NCBI GenBank assembly: GCA_035291705.1
Contig: DATDRM010000364.1
Span: 1-6,088, forward strand
Origin: DATDRM01 sp035291705
GTDB taxonomy: Bacteria > Chloroflexota > Anaerolineae > Anaerolineales > UBA4823
Direction: 5' to 3'
DNA: 6,088 nt
The position numbers and the translations under genes were made by a program. Positions 5,333 through 6,088 of the stretch are shown here, one piece after another. Position 1 is the stretch's first letter; each line of letters opens with the position of its first letter. The notes below the pieces were generated by a model. It did not search any database. It saw nothing but the letters and a program-made list of their open reading frames with translations, and was not told the DNA's origin.

Positions 5333-5998
5333 GTGAAACAAACTTACTTTACCTCCGATTCCATCCATCAGAAAGCCAGCGAAATGCTCGCCGAACTGGT
5401 GGGCTTCCGGCAGAAGCCCGCCCGCCCTTTCATGCCGCAGGTTTCAGCCCTGCTCGTCCTGGACATGCAAAAATACTTCCTGCAGGCGGATTCGCACGCC
5501 TACATTCCCAGCGCGCTGGCCATCGTTCCCGGAATTAATCGCTTGGTCCAGTCCTATGCCGACCAGGGGCTGCCGGTTGTCTTCACCCAACATGTGAACA
5601 CCGTCCAAGACGCCGGGATGATGGGCAACTGGTGGTATGACCTGATCACAGAAAACAGCTCGCTGAGCCAGATCACCGCTGAACTGGACGCGTCTAGCGG
5701 CATCCTGGTCAGGAAGAGCCAGTACGATGCCTTCTACCAAACCGATCTGGCAGAATTGCTGCGCGTCCGGGCGGTCACGCAAGTCGTAATCTGTGGCGTG
5801 ATGACTCACCTGTGCTGTGAAACGACCGCCCGCTCCGCCTTTGTGCGCGGCTTCGAGGTTTTTTTCACCATTGACGGAACGGCCACTTACAGCGAAAATT
5901 TCCACCGGGCCACGCTCTTGAACCTGGCGCATGGCGTGGCGACCCTGGTCTTGGTGGACGAGATCCTGGCTCAGCTGCGAATGAAAGATGGATATTGA
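5333..5998 (+). CDS. Isochorismatase-like cysteine hydrolase
   Basis: The 221-residue protein belongs to the isochorismatase-like hydrolases (nicotinamidase, carbamoylsarcosine hydrolase, isochorismatase). The catalytic triad of the cysteine-hydrolase branch is visible: D44 in ALLVLDMQKYF, K128 in ILVRKSQYDAF and C161 in VICGVMTHLCCETTARSAF. A second cysteine, C162, replaces the usual small hydrophobic residue next to the nucleophile. The cis-peptide-type GVMTH segment and the C-terminal HGVATLV stretch are also typical. The first 33 residues precede the core and hold a likely helix. The start is GTG with GAGG (5322-5325) seven bases upstream; an internal ATG at codon 18 is the alternative. 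The reaction is probably amide or vinyl-ether hydrolysis, but the substrate cannot be read from sequence. It overlaps the next gene by 11 bp, so the two likely form one unit. Confidence 0.9.
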   Translation: MKQTYFTSDSIHQKASEMLAELVGFRQKPARPFMPQVSALLVLDMQKYFLQADSHAYIPSALAIVPGINRLVQSYADQGLPVVFTQHVNTVQDAGMMGNWWYDLITENSSLSQITAELDASSGILVRKSQYDAFYQTDLAELLRVRAVTQVVICGVMTHLCCETTARSAFVRGFEVFFTIDGTATYSENFHRATLLNLAHGVATLVLVDEILAQLRMKDGY

Positions 5999-6088
5999 GG
6001 ACGTAATCATCATCGGTGGCGGTCCGGCAGGTATCGCCGCTGCCATCCAGCTCAAACGCTATGGGCTGAATCCGCTGATCTTCGAAAG
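5988..6088 (+). CDS. FAD/NAD(P)-binding oxidoreductase (thioredoxin reductase-like), N-terminus only
   Basis: Thirty-three codons are present before the right edge. They read MDIEDVIIIGGGPAGIAAA, then IQLKRYGLNPLIFE. This is a classical Rossmann ADP-binding fold: a beta strand, the glycine motif GGGPAG (residues 10-15), a helix, then a second strand ending in glutamate (E33), which in such folds binds the ribose of FAD. It fits the thioredoxin reductase or pyridine nucleotide-disulfide oxidoreductase superfamily; the exact family cannot be decided from this part. The ATG lies 11 bp inside the end of the hydrolase gene in another frame, with only a weak purine-rich stretch upstream, so translation is probably coupled. 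Confidence 0.82.
   Translation, partial: MDIEDVIIIGGGPAGIAAAIQLKRYGLNPLIFE

Noticed and set aside
5444..6055. Minus-strand open frame opposite the cysteine hydrolase
   Set aside because: It is a shadow of the hydrolase, which has an intact catalytic triad. No ribosome-binding site or family resemblance is seen.

Overview
The window looks like a chromosomal segment of a GC-rich bacterium, most likely Chloroflexota (Anaerolineae-like). The taxonomic call is an inference. It rests on secreted proteins with Thr/Pro-rich linkers, a short 'YIPLVYR/FLPIIFR'-type motif beside the membrane anchors, a PQQ-type sugar dehydrogenase lipoprotein, and a RAYT transposase with GTAG-footed palindromes.

Left part (1-1263) is accessory DNA. 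A minus-strand gene begins at the left edge, with only four codons present. Upstream of it, two tandem stem-loops with U-tracts form probable minus-strand terminators. Then come about 260 bp without a convincing gene and an intact REP-associated tyrosine transposase (RAYT, 437-1054, minus). The RAYT carries a perfect 28-bp GTAG-footed palindrome in frame inside its own coding sequence. Just upstream of it lies a decayed mosaic (about 1078-1263): a second RAYT fragment, then a tail resembling the C-terminus of restriction/modification methylases. A second palindrome at its end reaches into the stop codon of the next gene.

Middle part (1260-5225) is a minus-strand operon, read right to left. 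It holds a small DUF1232-like membrane protein, a lipoprotein of the glucose/sorbosone dehydrogenase family, and two tandem membrane-anchored or exported phosphatases of the purple acid phosphatase type. The first three genes overlap by 4 bp (GTGA and ATGA junctions), which suggests translational coupling. A perfect TATAAT lies just upstream of the first gene. The phosphatases align without gaps over 252 residues (about 74% identical by hand count). One stretch of about 209 bp is about 95% identical in DNA while its flanks are much less alike, the pattern expected from gene conversion. The dehydrogenase and phosphatases are predicted to act outside the cytoplasmic membrane on sugars and phosphate esters; the substrates are unknown.

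Right part (5226-6088) is a divergent plus-strand pair. An isochorismatase-like cysteine hydrolase overlaps by 11 bp the start of a FAD/NAD(P) oxidoreductase of thioredoxin-reductase type, cut by the window edge.

I see no clear previously undescribed system. The best leads are the REP/RAYT mosaic with the palindrome inside the transposase gene, the conversion-like tract between the phosphatases, and the degenerate octamer-repeat tract that makes up the DUF1232/dehydrogenase junction.
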